Shown one piece after another: positions 14,792-21,750 of a DNA stretch of 52,332 nucleotides; position 1 is the stretch's first letter, and each line of letters begins with the position of its first letter. The notes beneath the pieces were generated by a model. That model saw only the letters and a program-made list of their open reading frames with translations, was not told the origin of the DNA and ran no database searches. Origin of the DNA: CAYRJD01 sp964424585 (lineage in GTDB: Bacteria > Actinomycetota > Acidimicrobiia > Acidimicrobiales > Poriferisodalaceae). The DNA is taken from assembly GCA_964424585.1 (NCBI GenBank), contig CAYRJD010000007.1, positions 1 through 52,332 of the forward strand. Direction: 5' to 3'. The position numbers and the translations under genes were made by a program.

Positions 14792-15082
14792 CTAGGCCGC
14801 TTCGAGGTCGACCTTGAGCGGACCTCTAATCGATGCGAGCCGTTCCCTGGCGGCAGCGATGCCTGCCTTGCCGACTTCACGGGTGTGGCTGTCTAGGCGC
14901 CACGAGCGGCTACGACCCCTCGAAACCGACGGGCTCCACGCGGCGCCTGCTCGCCGAGTGCGGCGCCGCCGCTGTCTTGACGCACGTGACGCCGCCGGCG
15001 GGGCACCGGCTAGCTCGGCGGGGCCGTCTGCCACGATGTCTTCGGAAGCGACGATGAGTGAGAGGTGGAGTTGGTTTGTCAT
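14792..15082 (-). CDS. Small conserved-looking actinobacterial protein
   Basis: A 96-residue protein. The C-terminal segment SWRLDSHTREVGKAGIAAAR resembles the ending of small actinobacterial hypothetical proteins with a wRLD.rTre.Gr.Gia.aR motif, so I believe the frame is real although I cannot name it. The middle is a low-complexity Arg/Ala/Ser-rich linker (RASRQRRRRTRRAG), probably disordered. The ATG at 15082 follows CATGAT by six bases, matching the leaderless pattern, and there is no ribosome site. It heads the minus-strand run ending in the nuclease gene. Confidence 0.5.
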   Translation of the reverse strand: MTNQLHLSLIVASEDIVADGPAELAGAPPAASRASRQRRRRTRRAGAAWSPSVSRGRSRSWRLDSHTREVGKAGIAAARERLASIRGPLKVDLEAA

Positions 15083-15088
15083 GGGTAA

Positions 15089-15094
15089 ATCATG
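15089..15094 (-). promoter_or_regulatory. Candidate leaderless -10 box of the small-protein/nuclease run
   Basis: The minus strand reads CATGAT, six bases before the ATG at 15082. It is divergent from the oxidoreductase promoter at 15160. Confidence 0.35.
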
Positions 15095-15159
15095 ACGAGG
15101 GGGTGGGACATGGGCGCCGGGATCAGGCGAGTGGCGGGCAATAGCGCGCTTGCGACAAC

Positions 15160-15165
15160 TAGCGT
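15160..15165 (+). promoter_or_regulatory. Candidate -10 box of the F420-type oxidoreductase gene
   Basis: TAGCGT eleven bases before the ATG at 15177, implying a leader of only a few bases. Confidence 0.4.
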
Positions 15166-15176
15166 GAACGCCCGAT

Positions 15177-16157
15177 ATGACCGAGTTTCGCTACGGCATC
15201 ACCGTGCCGTTCCCCGCCCCGCTCGCTGAGCACGCCGACATCTACCGCGAGCTAGCCGATCTCGGGTACGCCGAGTTCTGGAGCTCTGAAGCCGACGGCA
15301 CCGACGGCTTCACGCCGCTGGTGCTCGCGGCCGCCCACGTTCCCCACGTGCGGCTCGGCGTCGCGATCATCCCCGCCTACACCCGCGGCCCGGCGCTGCT
15401 GGCACAGCAGGTGGCGGCGATGTGCGAAGCCGCACCTGGACGCTTCGTGATGGGCTTGGGCAGCTCGTCCAACGTGATCGTCGAGCGATGGAACGGCATC
15501 GCGTTCGCAGACCCGTATCAGCGCACCCGCGACACCGCCACCTTCTTGCGCGACGCGCTCACCGGCAAGCGCATGAGCGAGCGCTACGACTCCTTCAGCG
15601 TCGACGGCTTCACGCTGGGCCGTCCGCCCGAGGTGCAGCCGGCGATCTTGATCGCCGCGCTGCGCTCAGGCATGTTGCGGCTGGCGGGCAGGGTCGGCGA
15701 CGGCGCCATCATCAACTGGCTGTCGGCCGACGACGTCGCCACCGTCAAGCCGTACGTCGACGAGGCTGGGGCGCCGGGCGCAACCAAAGAGCTGGTCGCT
15801 CGCATCTTCGTGTGCCCCAGCGACGACGCCGAGATGGTGCGAGCCAGCTTCAAGCGCGCGATCACCGCGTATCTCAACGTGCCGGTGTACGCCGAGTTTC
15901 ACCGCTGGCTGGGCCGCGGCGAGCGCCTGGGCGCGATGTGGCAACGCTGGGGCGAGGGCGACCGGCGTGGCGCGCTCGACCAAGTCGCCGACGATCTGGT
16001 CGATGAGCTGCTGGTGCACGGCCCGCCCGAGGCTTGTCGCGAGCACATCGACCGCTACCACGAGAACGGGGTCACCAGCTCTGCCATCTCGATCATGGGC
16101 TTCGGCGACATCGACCCGATGGAAGCCGCCCGAGCGCTGGCACCCGCCGCGCGCTGA
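15177..16157 (+). CDS. LLM-class (luciferase-like) F420-dependent oxidoreductase
   Basis: A 326-residue TIM-barrel oxidoreductase of the luciferase-like monooxygenase superfamily. The N-terminus (FRYGITVPFPAPL) and YRELADLGYAEFWSSEADG at 22-40 are typical of actinobacterial F420-binding members. So are VRLGVAIIPAYTRGPALLAQQ near 59-79, RFVMGLGSSSNVIVERWNG and AGRVGDGAIINWL. Such enzymes transfer hydride to or from coenzyme F420 on many substrates, and the substrate is not readable here. The enoyl-CoA hydratase follows 41 bases later on the same strand. FMN use cannot be excluded by eye. Confidence 0.82.
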   Translation: MTEFRYGITVPFPAPLAEHADIYRELADLGYAEFWSSEADGTDGFTPLVLAAAHVPHVRLGVAIIPAYTRGPALLAQQVAAMCEAAPGRFVMGLGSSSNVIVERWNGIAFADPYQRTRDTATFLRDALTGKRMSERYDSFSVDGFTLGRPPEVQPAILIAALRSGMLRLAGRVGDGAIINWLSADDVATVKPYVDEAGAPGATKELVARIFVCPSDDAEMVRASFKRAITAYLNVPVYAEFHRWLGRGERLGAMWQRWGEGDRRGALDQVADDLVDELLVHGPPEACREHIDRYHENGVTSSAISIMGFGDIDPMEAARALAPAAR

Positions 16158-16182
16158 CAGCCGCCACCAACGCAAACCAACC

Positions 16183-16190
16183 AGAAAGGG
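16183..16190 (+). promoter_or_regulatory. Ribosome binding site fixing the enoyl-CoA hydratase start
   Basis: AGAAAGGG eight bases before the ATG at 16199. It decides against longer in-frame starts that would overlap the oxidoreductase. Confidence 0.6.
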
Positions 16191-16198
16191 CCACGTTC

Positions 16199-16999
16199 AT
16201 GAACCTTGAAGCCATCAGCTACGAAGTGCGAGACGGCGTCGCGCACATTCGCTTCAACCGACCCGAAGGCGCCAACGCGGTCAACCCGGCGTTTTCGCGC
16301 GACCTGCGCAACGTGATGCTCGAGGTCGAGTACGACGACAGCGTGAAGGCAGCGTCGGTGACCGCGCAAGGCAAGGTGTTTTGCGCGGGCGGCGACTTGA
16401 AGGAGTTCCACGCGGCCGGCGACGGACTGCCGAAGCTGGCGAGCGACATGCTCACCGACTTTCACGGCGGCATCTACCGGATGAACCGGATGCCCAAGCC
16501 GTTCGTCGCCGGCGTCAACGGTGCCGCTGGGGGTGCCGGCATGTCGCTGGTCAGCTCGTTCGACCTGGTGGTGGCGGGTGAGTCAGCCAAGTTCACGATG
16601 GCGTACACCCGAGCGGGCGTCACCCCGGACGGCACGTCCACTTACTTCGTCGCTCGCCACATCGGGCTGCGCCGCATGCTCGATCTCACGCTCACCAACC
16701 GCGTGCTGTCGGCCGACGAAGCCGAGAGCTGGGGGTTCGTCAACCGCGTCGTGCCGGACGAGCAGGTCGACGACGCCACCGCCGCGCTCGCCCAGCAGCT
16801 CGCAGACGGGCCAGCGTGGGCGCTGGGTCACGCCAAGTCGATCGTCTACGGCGGGTACGAGTTGCCGCTCGAAGCAGCAGGCGAAGCCGAAGGAGAGATG
16901 ATCGCCCGAGCGATGGGCACCCACGACGGACGAGAGGGCATCGCCGCGTTCGTGGAAAAGCGCGCCCCCAACTTCACCGGCAACTTCACCGGGCGTTAG
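16199..16999 (+). CDS. Enoyl-CoA hydratase/isomerase (crotonase) family protein
   Basis: A 266-residue crotonase-fold enzyme. The first oxyanion-hole segment is VFCAGGDLKEFH (59-70), the second VNGAAGGAGMSLVSSFDLVVA. In the active-site region hydratases carry two glutamates. Here the sequence reads YTRAGVTPDGTSTYFVARHIG, with Asp where the second Glu usually sits, a pattern common in PaaG-like isomerases and in many actinobacterial paralogs of uncertain activity. It ends in convergent overlap (14 bases) with the exporter gene. It probably works in fatty-acid or aromatic-acid breakdown. Confidence 0.85.
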   Translation: MNLEAISYEVRDGVAHIRFNRPEGANAVNPAFSRDLRNVMLEVEYDDSVKAASVTAQGKVFCAGGDLKEFHAAGDGLPKLASDMLTDFHGGIYRMNRMPKPFVAGVNGAAGGAGMSLVSSFDLVVAGESAKFTMAYTRAGVTPDGTSTYFVARHIGLRRMLDLTLTNRVLSADEAESWGFVNRVVPDEQVDDATAALAQQLADGPAWALGHAKSIVYGGYELPLEAAGEAEGEMIARAMGTHDGREGIAAFVEKRAPNFTGNFTGR

Positions 17000-17819
17000 C
17001 CGTCGCAATCGCCGCGGTGATGGCGGCGATGCCCATCAGGTCGGCCCAGCTGGGCATCTGGCCGAGCAGCACCAGCGCGGTCAGCGTCGCGGTTGCGGGC
17101 AAGATGGCTTGGAGCAGCGCGAAGTGTGCGCGGCTCACCTTGCGCATCACCAGCTGGTCGATGCCATAGGGGATCACGTTCGACGCGAGCCCGGTCGCTG
17201 CTGCCAGCACCAGCAGCCACGGCGACGCGAGGGCCATTGGCAGTTCGTCCACGCCGAACGGCGCTATCACCAACGCGCCGATGGCCATCGCGATGCCGAG
17301 TGAGTCGATCGAGATGTTGCGCCGCGCGACCTGGTGCCCGAGCACGATGTAGCCCGCCCAGCAGGCGCCAGCGGCGAGCGCGAACGCCGTGCCAGCGAAC
17401 GTCGCTTCGGCTTCGACACCTGAGAGCACCAGCACGCCCAACGCGGCGAGCGTCACCGCCGCAACCGCCCGCCACGAGCGCACGCCGACCGCAGCGACCA
17501 CGACGGGCCCGGTGAACTCAATCGCAACCGCGTTGCCGAGCGGCAGCCGCGCCATCGCGAGATAGATGCACAGGTTCATGAGCGCCAGCGCCGCGCCGAA
17601 CGCCGCGGTGTAGCCGAGGTGCTGCGCGCTGAGTCGCCGCTTCCACGACCGCCGCAGCCCGATGATGACCGCCGCAGCGAACACGACCCGCAGCAGCGCC
17701 ACGCCGCCGGGCGCGATCTCATCGAACAGGCCAACCGCGATCGACGCGCCGATGTACTGCGACAGCCCGCCAGCCACGAACGCCGCCTCCGGCGGAATGC
17801 GTCGGCGGGTGGTGCTCAC
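16986..17819 (-). CDS. EamA-family (DMT superfamily, RhtA-like) exporter
   Basis: A 277-residue integral membrane protein with about ten transmembrane helices in two EamA halves. It starts at PPEAAFVAGGLSQYIGASIA, with LPLGNAVAIEFTGPVVVAAVG closing the first half and GTAFALAAGACWAGYIVLGHQ opening the second. The LPLG..VAIEFtGP element is characteristic of RhtA-type exporters of amino acids such as threonine and homoserine. The GTG at 17819 is chosen because the upstream extension is Ser/Thr/Arg-rich and unlike a membrane protein. It is divergent from the amino-acid ABC transporter operon, which suggests a joint role in amino-acid balance. Confidence 0.8.
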   Translation of the reverse strand: MSTTRRRIPPEAAFVAGGLSQYIGASIAVGLFDEIAPGGVALLRVVFAAAVIIGLRRSWKRRLSAQHLGYTAAFGAALALMNLCIYLAMARLPLGNAVAIEFTGPVVVAAVGVRSWRAVAAVTLAALGVLVLSGVEAEATFAGTAFALAAGACWAGYIVLGHQVARRNISIDSLGIAMAIGALVIAPFGVDELPMALASPWLLVLAAATGLASNVIPYGIDQLVMRKVSRAHFALLQAILPATATLTALVLLGQMPSWADLMGIAAITAAIATANAR

Positions 17820-17847
17820 GGCACTAGTCAAGCCCGCCAGTCCAACT

Positions 17848-17872
17848 GGCCTGTCGAACGGGCCTGTCGAAC
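17848..17872. repeat. 12-bp direct repeat in a divergent promoter region
   Basis: GGCCTGTCGAAC occurs twice with a one-base spacer (17848-17859 and 17861-17872), between the exporter and the ABC transporter operon. Its position suggests a regulator site, but no regulator gene is nearby. Confidence 0.6.
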
Positions 17873-17903
17873 TGGTTAGCCAACTTGTGACGCGTCTTTG
17901 CCC

Positions 17904-17909
17904 TACGGT
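17904..17909 (+). promoter_or_regulatory. Candidate -10 box of the ABC transporter operon
   Basis: TACGGT about 50 bases before the ATG at 17959. It would give a leader of roughly 40-45 bases that includes the palindrome and ribosome site. No good -35 box at 17 bases is visible. Confidence 0.35.
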
Positions 17910-17928
17910 GAACCCAACCGACACGAGC

Positions 17929-17942
17929 GGCTCACGTGAGCC
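17929..17942. promoter_or_regulatory. Perfect 14-bp palindrome, possible operator
   Basis: GGCTCACGTGAGCC is a perfect inverted repeat between the candidate -10 box and the GGGAGA ribosome site of the first binding-protein gene. It could be a repressor site or a small RNA structure that masks translation. No terminator-like T run follows. Confidence 0.5.
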
Positions 17943-17958
17943 AGCAGGGAGAGACACA

Positions 17959-19230
17959 ATGAAACAAGGTTGGCGTTCGGCGGCAGGAGGTCGCTGGTGG
18001 CTGGCGCTGGCAGCAGCGTTCGCGCTGACGGCGGCTTCGTGTGGCGGCAGCAGCGACGAGGTAACCGACGACACGCAGGTCGTCGTGGCCGCGGGAGAGG
18101 CCATCCAGATTCGCTCGCTGAACACCATCTCGGGCGAGGTCGCCTACTTGGGCTTGCCTATCCAGTACGCAGTTGAGCAAGCGATTGCCGACTACGGGAC
18201 CGTCAACGGGTTCGACGTGTCGATGGGAACCGGCCTCGACGACCTCTGCAGCCCGGAGGGCGGCCAAGCAGCAGCTCAGCTGATCACCGCGGATGAGCAG
18301 GTGGTCGGCGTGATCGGCACGTCTTGTTCGAGCGCTGCTGCGGCTGCAGCGCCCGTCATTTCGGCTGCGAACATGGTGATCATCTCTGGTGCCAACTCGG
18401 CTCCGAGTCTCACGTCCGACTTGGCCGGCACTGCTGGCGCCGACCACGCCGATGGCTACTTCCGCACCTCGCACAACGATCTCGTGCAGGGTGCGGCGAT
18501 GGCTCACTTCGTCTACGACGAACTCAAGCTAACCACCGCCGCGACGATGCACGACGGCGACCCTTACACGGTCGGGTTGTCGCAGTCGTTCAGCGACGCG
18601 TTCACCGCGCTCGGCGGCACCGTCACCGGCACGGTCGGCATCGACAAGGAAGACACCGACATGGTGCCCGCGCTCACCGAGCTAGCAGCGGGTGAGCCTG
18701 AGGCGATCTTCTTTCCGATCTTCCAGCCTGCGGGCGACTACGTCGCTGACCAAGTGTTCTCGGTGTCTGGCTTGGGCGACGTCGTGCGTCTCGGCGCCGA
18801 CGCGCTGCTGGTCGATTCGTATCTCGAGTTGTCGCAAACCAAGGGCATGTACTTCTCTGGCCCCGACATTCGGCTGGGACAGAACCGCAACCAGGGGACT
18901 GGCTTGACGGCCACAGAGGTTGAGGCGACGTTCATTGAGCAGCGCGGCGAGGGGCCGACGTCGCCGTTCTGGGCGCACGGCTACGACGCGACGACGCTGC
19001 TGCTCGACGCCATCGCTGCTTCGAGCGAAGTCGTCGACGGCGACCTCGTCATCGACCGCGCGGCGGTGCGTCAGGCGCTCAAAGACACCGCCGGATACGA
19101 GGGTCTTCTCGGCTCGCTGACTTGTGACGACTTCGGCGACTGCGGCCCGGCGAAGATCACCGTCATCCTCAACGACAGCGACGACATCGAGGTGTCTAAG
19201 CAAAACATCGTCTATTCCTACGCCAGGTAG
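17959..19230 (+). CDS. ABC transporter substrate-binding lipoprotein, branched-chain amino-acid type (first paralog)
   Basis: A 423-residue periplasmic-binding-protein-fold lipoprotein of the LivJ/LivK class. The signal peptide ends in ALTAASC, giving a lipidated Cys near 28. Mature features are IQIRSLNTISGEVAYLG, EQVVGVIGTSCSSAAAAAAPV (the hinge/ligand region where family members bind the alpha-amino group) and HDGDPYTVGLSQSF. Two C-terminal cysteines (LTCDDFGDCG) are likely disulfide-bonded. The GGGAGA ribosome site lies at 17948-17953. The very similar second copy and the livHMGF genes follow. The true ligand could be an amino acid, amide or other small polar molecule. Confidence 0.88.
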   Translation: MKQGWRSAAGGRWWLALAAAFALTAASCGGSSDEVTDDTQVVVAAGEAIQIRSLNTISGEVAYLGLPIQYAVEQAIADYGTVNGFDVSMGTGLDDLCSPEGGQAAAQLITADEQVVGVIGTSCSSAAAAAAPVISAANMVIISGANSAPSLTSDLAGTAGADHADGYFRTSHNDLVQGAAMAHFVYDELKLTTAATMHDGDPYTVGLSQSFSDAFTALGGTVTGTVGIDKEDTDMVPALTELAAGEPEAIFFPIFQPAGDYVADQVFSVSGLGDVVRLGADALLVDSYLELSQTKGMYFSGPDIRLGQNRNQGTGLTATEVEATFIEQRGEGPTSPFWAHGYDATTLLLDAIAASSEVVDGDLVIDRAAVRQALKDTAGYEGLLGSLTCDDFGDCGPAKITVILNDSDDIEVSKQNIVYSYAR

Positions 19231-19236
19231 TAGTGT
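19231..19236 (+). promoter_or_regulatory. Candidate -10 box for the second binding-protein gene
   Basis: TAGTGT directly after the stop of the first paralog. It would give a leader of about 28 bases holding the AAAAGGGGG ribosome site before the ATG at 19271. Independent expression of this gene and livHMGF is possible. Confidence 0.35.
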
Positions 19237-19270
19237 CGGCAACAAGAACGACCCAAAAGGGGGCAACACA

Positions 19271-20548
19271 ATGAAACTCCGCGGAGCCAAGCACACCCGC
19301 CTGGTGTGGCTCGTAGCGCTGGTCGCAGTGTTCGCGCTGTTCGCCGCATCGTGCGGCGGAGGCGGCAGCGGACAGACGACAGACGACACCCAGGTGGTAG
19401 TCCCCGAGGGCGAGTCCATTCAGATTCGCTCGTTGAACGCCATCTCCGGCGAGGTCGCCTTCTTGGGTCTGCCCATCCAGTATGCGGTCGAGCAGGCCAT
19501 CGCCGACTACGGGCAGATCCGCGGCTTCGACGTCGACCTGGGCACCGGCCTCGACGACCTCTGCAACGCAGAGGGCGGCCAAGCGGCAGCCCAGCAGATA
19601 GCAGCGGATGAGCAGGTGGTCGGCGTGATCGGCACGTCGTGCTCGGGCGCGGCGGTAGCTGCCGCGCCAGTCATCACCGGTGCGGGCATGGTGCTGATTT
19701 CGGCATCGAACACGGCTCCAGATCTCACGTCTGATCTCGCCGGTAACGAAGGCGCCGATCACGTCGATGGTTACTTCCGCACGGCTCACAACGACCTCGT
19801 CCAAGGCGCGGCGGTCGCCCACTTCGTCTACGACCAGCTCGGCATCACTGCGGCTGCGTCGATCCACGACGGCGACCCCTACACGGTCGGGCTGACCGGG
19901 GCGTTCAACAATGCCTTCGAAGCGCTCGGAGGAACCGTCACCGACACGATCGGCGTCGGCAAGGAAGACACCGACATGTCGTCTGCACTCACCGAGATCG
20001 CAGCTGGTGCGCCCGGCGCGGTCTTCTATCCGATCTTCCAGCCAGCCGGTGACTACCTGGCCGATCAGCTCACGGGCATCGCTGGCCTCGAAAACGTCGC
20101 GAGGCTGGCAGCAGACGGCTTGCTGACCGACCCGTACCTCGAGCTGCCCCAAACCAAGAACATGTACTTCTCCGGCCCCGACATCCGCTTCGGCGAGAAC
20201 CGCAACGAGGCGACCGGCGTTTCGGCCGCTGAGTTCTTGGCGACCTACGAGGAGGAGCGAGGCGAGGCACCGACCGCGCCGTTCTGGGCGCACTCTTACG
20301 ACGCGGCCACGTTGCTGCTCACAGCCATTGAGGCGGCGAGCGAAGTCGACGGCGGCGACCTCATCATCGATCGACAAGGCGTGCGCGATGCGCTGCACGA
20401 CACGTCAGGCTTTGCGGGCATCTTGGGCTCGCTGACGTGTGACGAGTTCGGCGACTGCGGTGCCTCAAAGATCACGGTCATCCAGAACTCGTTCGACGAC
20501 ATCGAGAGTTCTAAGGCCAACATCGTCTACTCCTACGAGGGGTCTTAG
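19271..20548 (+). CDS. ABC transporter substrate-binding lipoprotein, branched-chain amino-acid type (second paralog)
   Basis: A 425-residue lipoprotein collinear with the preceding one and alike over the whole length, except for the signal peptide (LFAASCGGGG, lipid Cys near 28) and scattered surface positions. Shared landmarks include SIQIRSLNAISGEVAFLG, DEQVVGVIGTSCSGAAVAAA, HDGDPYTVGLTGAF and the disulfide pair LTCDEFGDCG. Substitutions in and around the binding region (SSAAAA to SGAAVA, SGANSAPS to SASNTAPD) suggest a somewhat different ligand range. Both would feed the single LivHM permease encoded next. Confidence 0.88.
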   Translation: MKLRGAKHTRLVWLVALVAVFALFAASCGGGGSGQTTDDTQVVVPEGESIQIRSLNAISGEVAFLGLPIQYAVEQAIADYGQIRGFDVDLGTGLDDLCNAEGGQAAAQQIAADEQVVGVIGTSCSGAAVAAAPVITGAGMVLISASNTAPDLTSDLAGNEGADHVDGYFRTAHNDLVQGAAVAHFVYDQLGITAAASIHDGDPYTVGLTGAFNNAFEALGGTVTDTIGVGKEDTDMSSALTEIAAGAPGAVFYPIFQPAGDYLADQLTGIAGLENVARLAADGLLTDPYLELPQTKNMYFSGPDIRFGENRNEATGVSAAEFLATYEEERGEAPTAPFWAHSYDAATLLLTAIEAASEVDGGDLIIDRQGVRDALHDTSGFAGILGSLTCDEFGDCGASKITVIQNSFDDIESSKANIVYSYEGS

Positions 20549-20597
20549 ACCGGCCGACGTTCGGCTAGCCAGACACTCTCCACATAACACAGTCGCG

Positions 20598-21749
20598 GTG
20601 ACCGAGGCGGACGCGCCAAAGGTCGCTGAGCGGCCAAAGCGCGCCAAGCGCCACAACGAGCAGCTGATCGACCGCGTCCTGTGGTTGCTGCGCGTCGGCT
20701 TCATCGTGGCGATCGCGGTTGGGCTGTTCGCCTTCGCGTGGCAACAGATCGACCCCGCCAACCCGCTCGCGTCGGTCATCAACGACGACGCGCGGCGCAT
20801 CACCTGGGGGCAGTTCGAAGGGCTGCTGGTCAGTGGGTTAACCCAAGGCGCGATGTACGGACTCGTGGCGCTCGGCTACTCGATGGTTTACGGCGTGCTG
20901 GGGTTCATCAACTTCGCGCACGGCGAGGTCTTCATGGTGGGCGCGATGTCGGGCTTCATCGTCAGCACCAAGCTCGACGCGGCGGGCGTGTGGGAAGAAG
21001 CGTTCTTGCTGGCGCTCGCAGCCACGTTGCTGGTGAGCGTCGTCACCTCGGCCGTTGTCGCGGTGCTAGCCGAACGGGTCGCCTACCGGCCGCTGCGCAA
21101 CGCGCCGCGCATCATCCCGCTGATCACATCCATCGGCGTGTCGTTCTTCCTCCAGAACGCCGTGCTGGTGCTGCTGGGCACCACCACCAAGTCGTACCCG
21201 CCCTCGCCTGAGTGGCTGTCGGCCAAGCGGTCGATCCTCGGCATCGACATCGCGGGCACCAACCTGGTGGTGCTGGCGACCGCAGCTGGGGCGATGGCGT
21301 TGCTCTGGTATTTGGTCAACCGCACCCGCACCGGACGAGCGATGCGGGCCGTCGCGGAAGATCGCGAGATCGCGGCGCTGATGGGCATCGACGTCAACCG
21401 CACCATTCGCACGACGTTCGCCGTGGGCGGCGCGATGGCGGGCGTCGCGGCGCTGGCGTGGGGGTTGCTGTTCAAGACGATCATTCACACGAGCGGCTTC
21501 TTGTTGGGCATCAAGGCGTTCAGCGCGGCAGTGCTGGGCGGCATCGGCAACATGGGTGGCGCGGCGCTAGGCGGGCTCACTCTCGGCGGCGCAGAATCGC
21601 TCGCGCCGCTGATGGTGCTTGAGCCGCTGGGAGTGAGCGGCGCGTCGCAACTCAAAGACGCCATCGCGTTCGCGGTGCTGATCTTCGTGCTGCTGGTGCG
21701 CCCGGGCGGCCTGCTGGGCGAACGCACGGCAACGCAAGAGCGGGCTTGA
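20598..21749 (+). CDS. livH: Branched-chain amino-acid ABC transporter permease LivH
   Basis: A 383-residue inner membrane permease. After a charged N-terminus (RPKRAKRHNEQ) and one extra hydrophobic helix (about 35-53) comes the LivH core from about residue 75: SGLTQGAMYGLVALGYSMVY, then GFINFAHGEVFMVGA. The cytoplasmic coupling loop is TRTGRAMRAVAEDREIAALMG, the family EAA-like motif. It ends in VLIFVLLVRPGGLLG. It pairs with LivM to form the pore. The GTG at 20598 gives the fullest charged N-terminus. LivM begins one base after its stop. Confidence 0.9.
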   Translation: MTEADAPKVAERPKRAKRHNEQLIDRVLWLLRVGFIVAIAVGLFAFAWQQIDPANPLASVINDDARRITWGQFEGLLVSGLTQGAMYGLVALGYSMVYGVLGFINFAHGEVFMVGAMSGFIVSTKLDAAGVWEEAFLLALAATLLVSVVTSAVVAVLAERVAYRPLRNAPRIIPLITSIGVSFFLQNAVLVLLGTTTKSYPPSPEWLSAKRSILGIDIAGTNLVVLATAAGAMALLWYLVNRTRTGRAMRAVAEDREIAALMGIDVNRTIRTTFAVGGAMAGVAALAWGLLFKTIIHTSGFLLGIKAFSAAVLGGIGNMGGAALGGLTLGGAESLAPLMVLEPLGVSGASQLKDAIAFAVLIFVLLVRPGGLLGERTATQERA

Positions 21750-21750
21750 C

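Noticed and set aside
16034..16198. Longer enoyl-CoA hydratase frame starting inside the oxidoreductase gene
   Set aside because: The ATG at 16199 has a good ribosome site and matches the family N-terminus. The upstream part is a shadow of the preceding gene.
17820..18128. N-terminal extension of the EamA exporter frame
   Set aside because: It is hydrophilic and overlaps the start of the divergent binding-protein gene and its promoter region.
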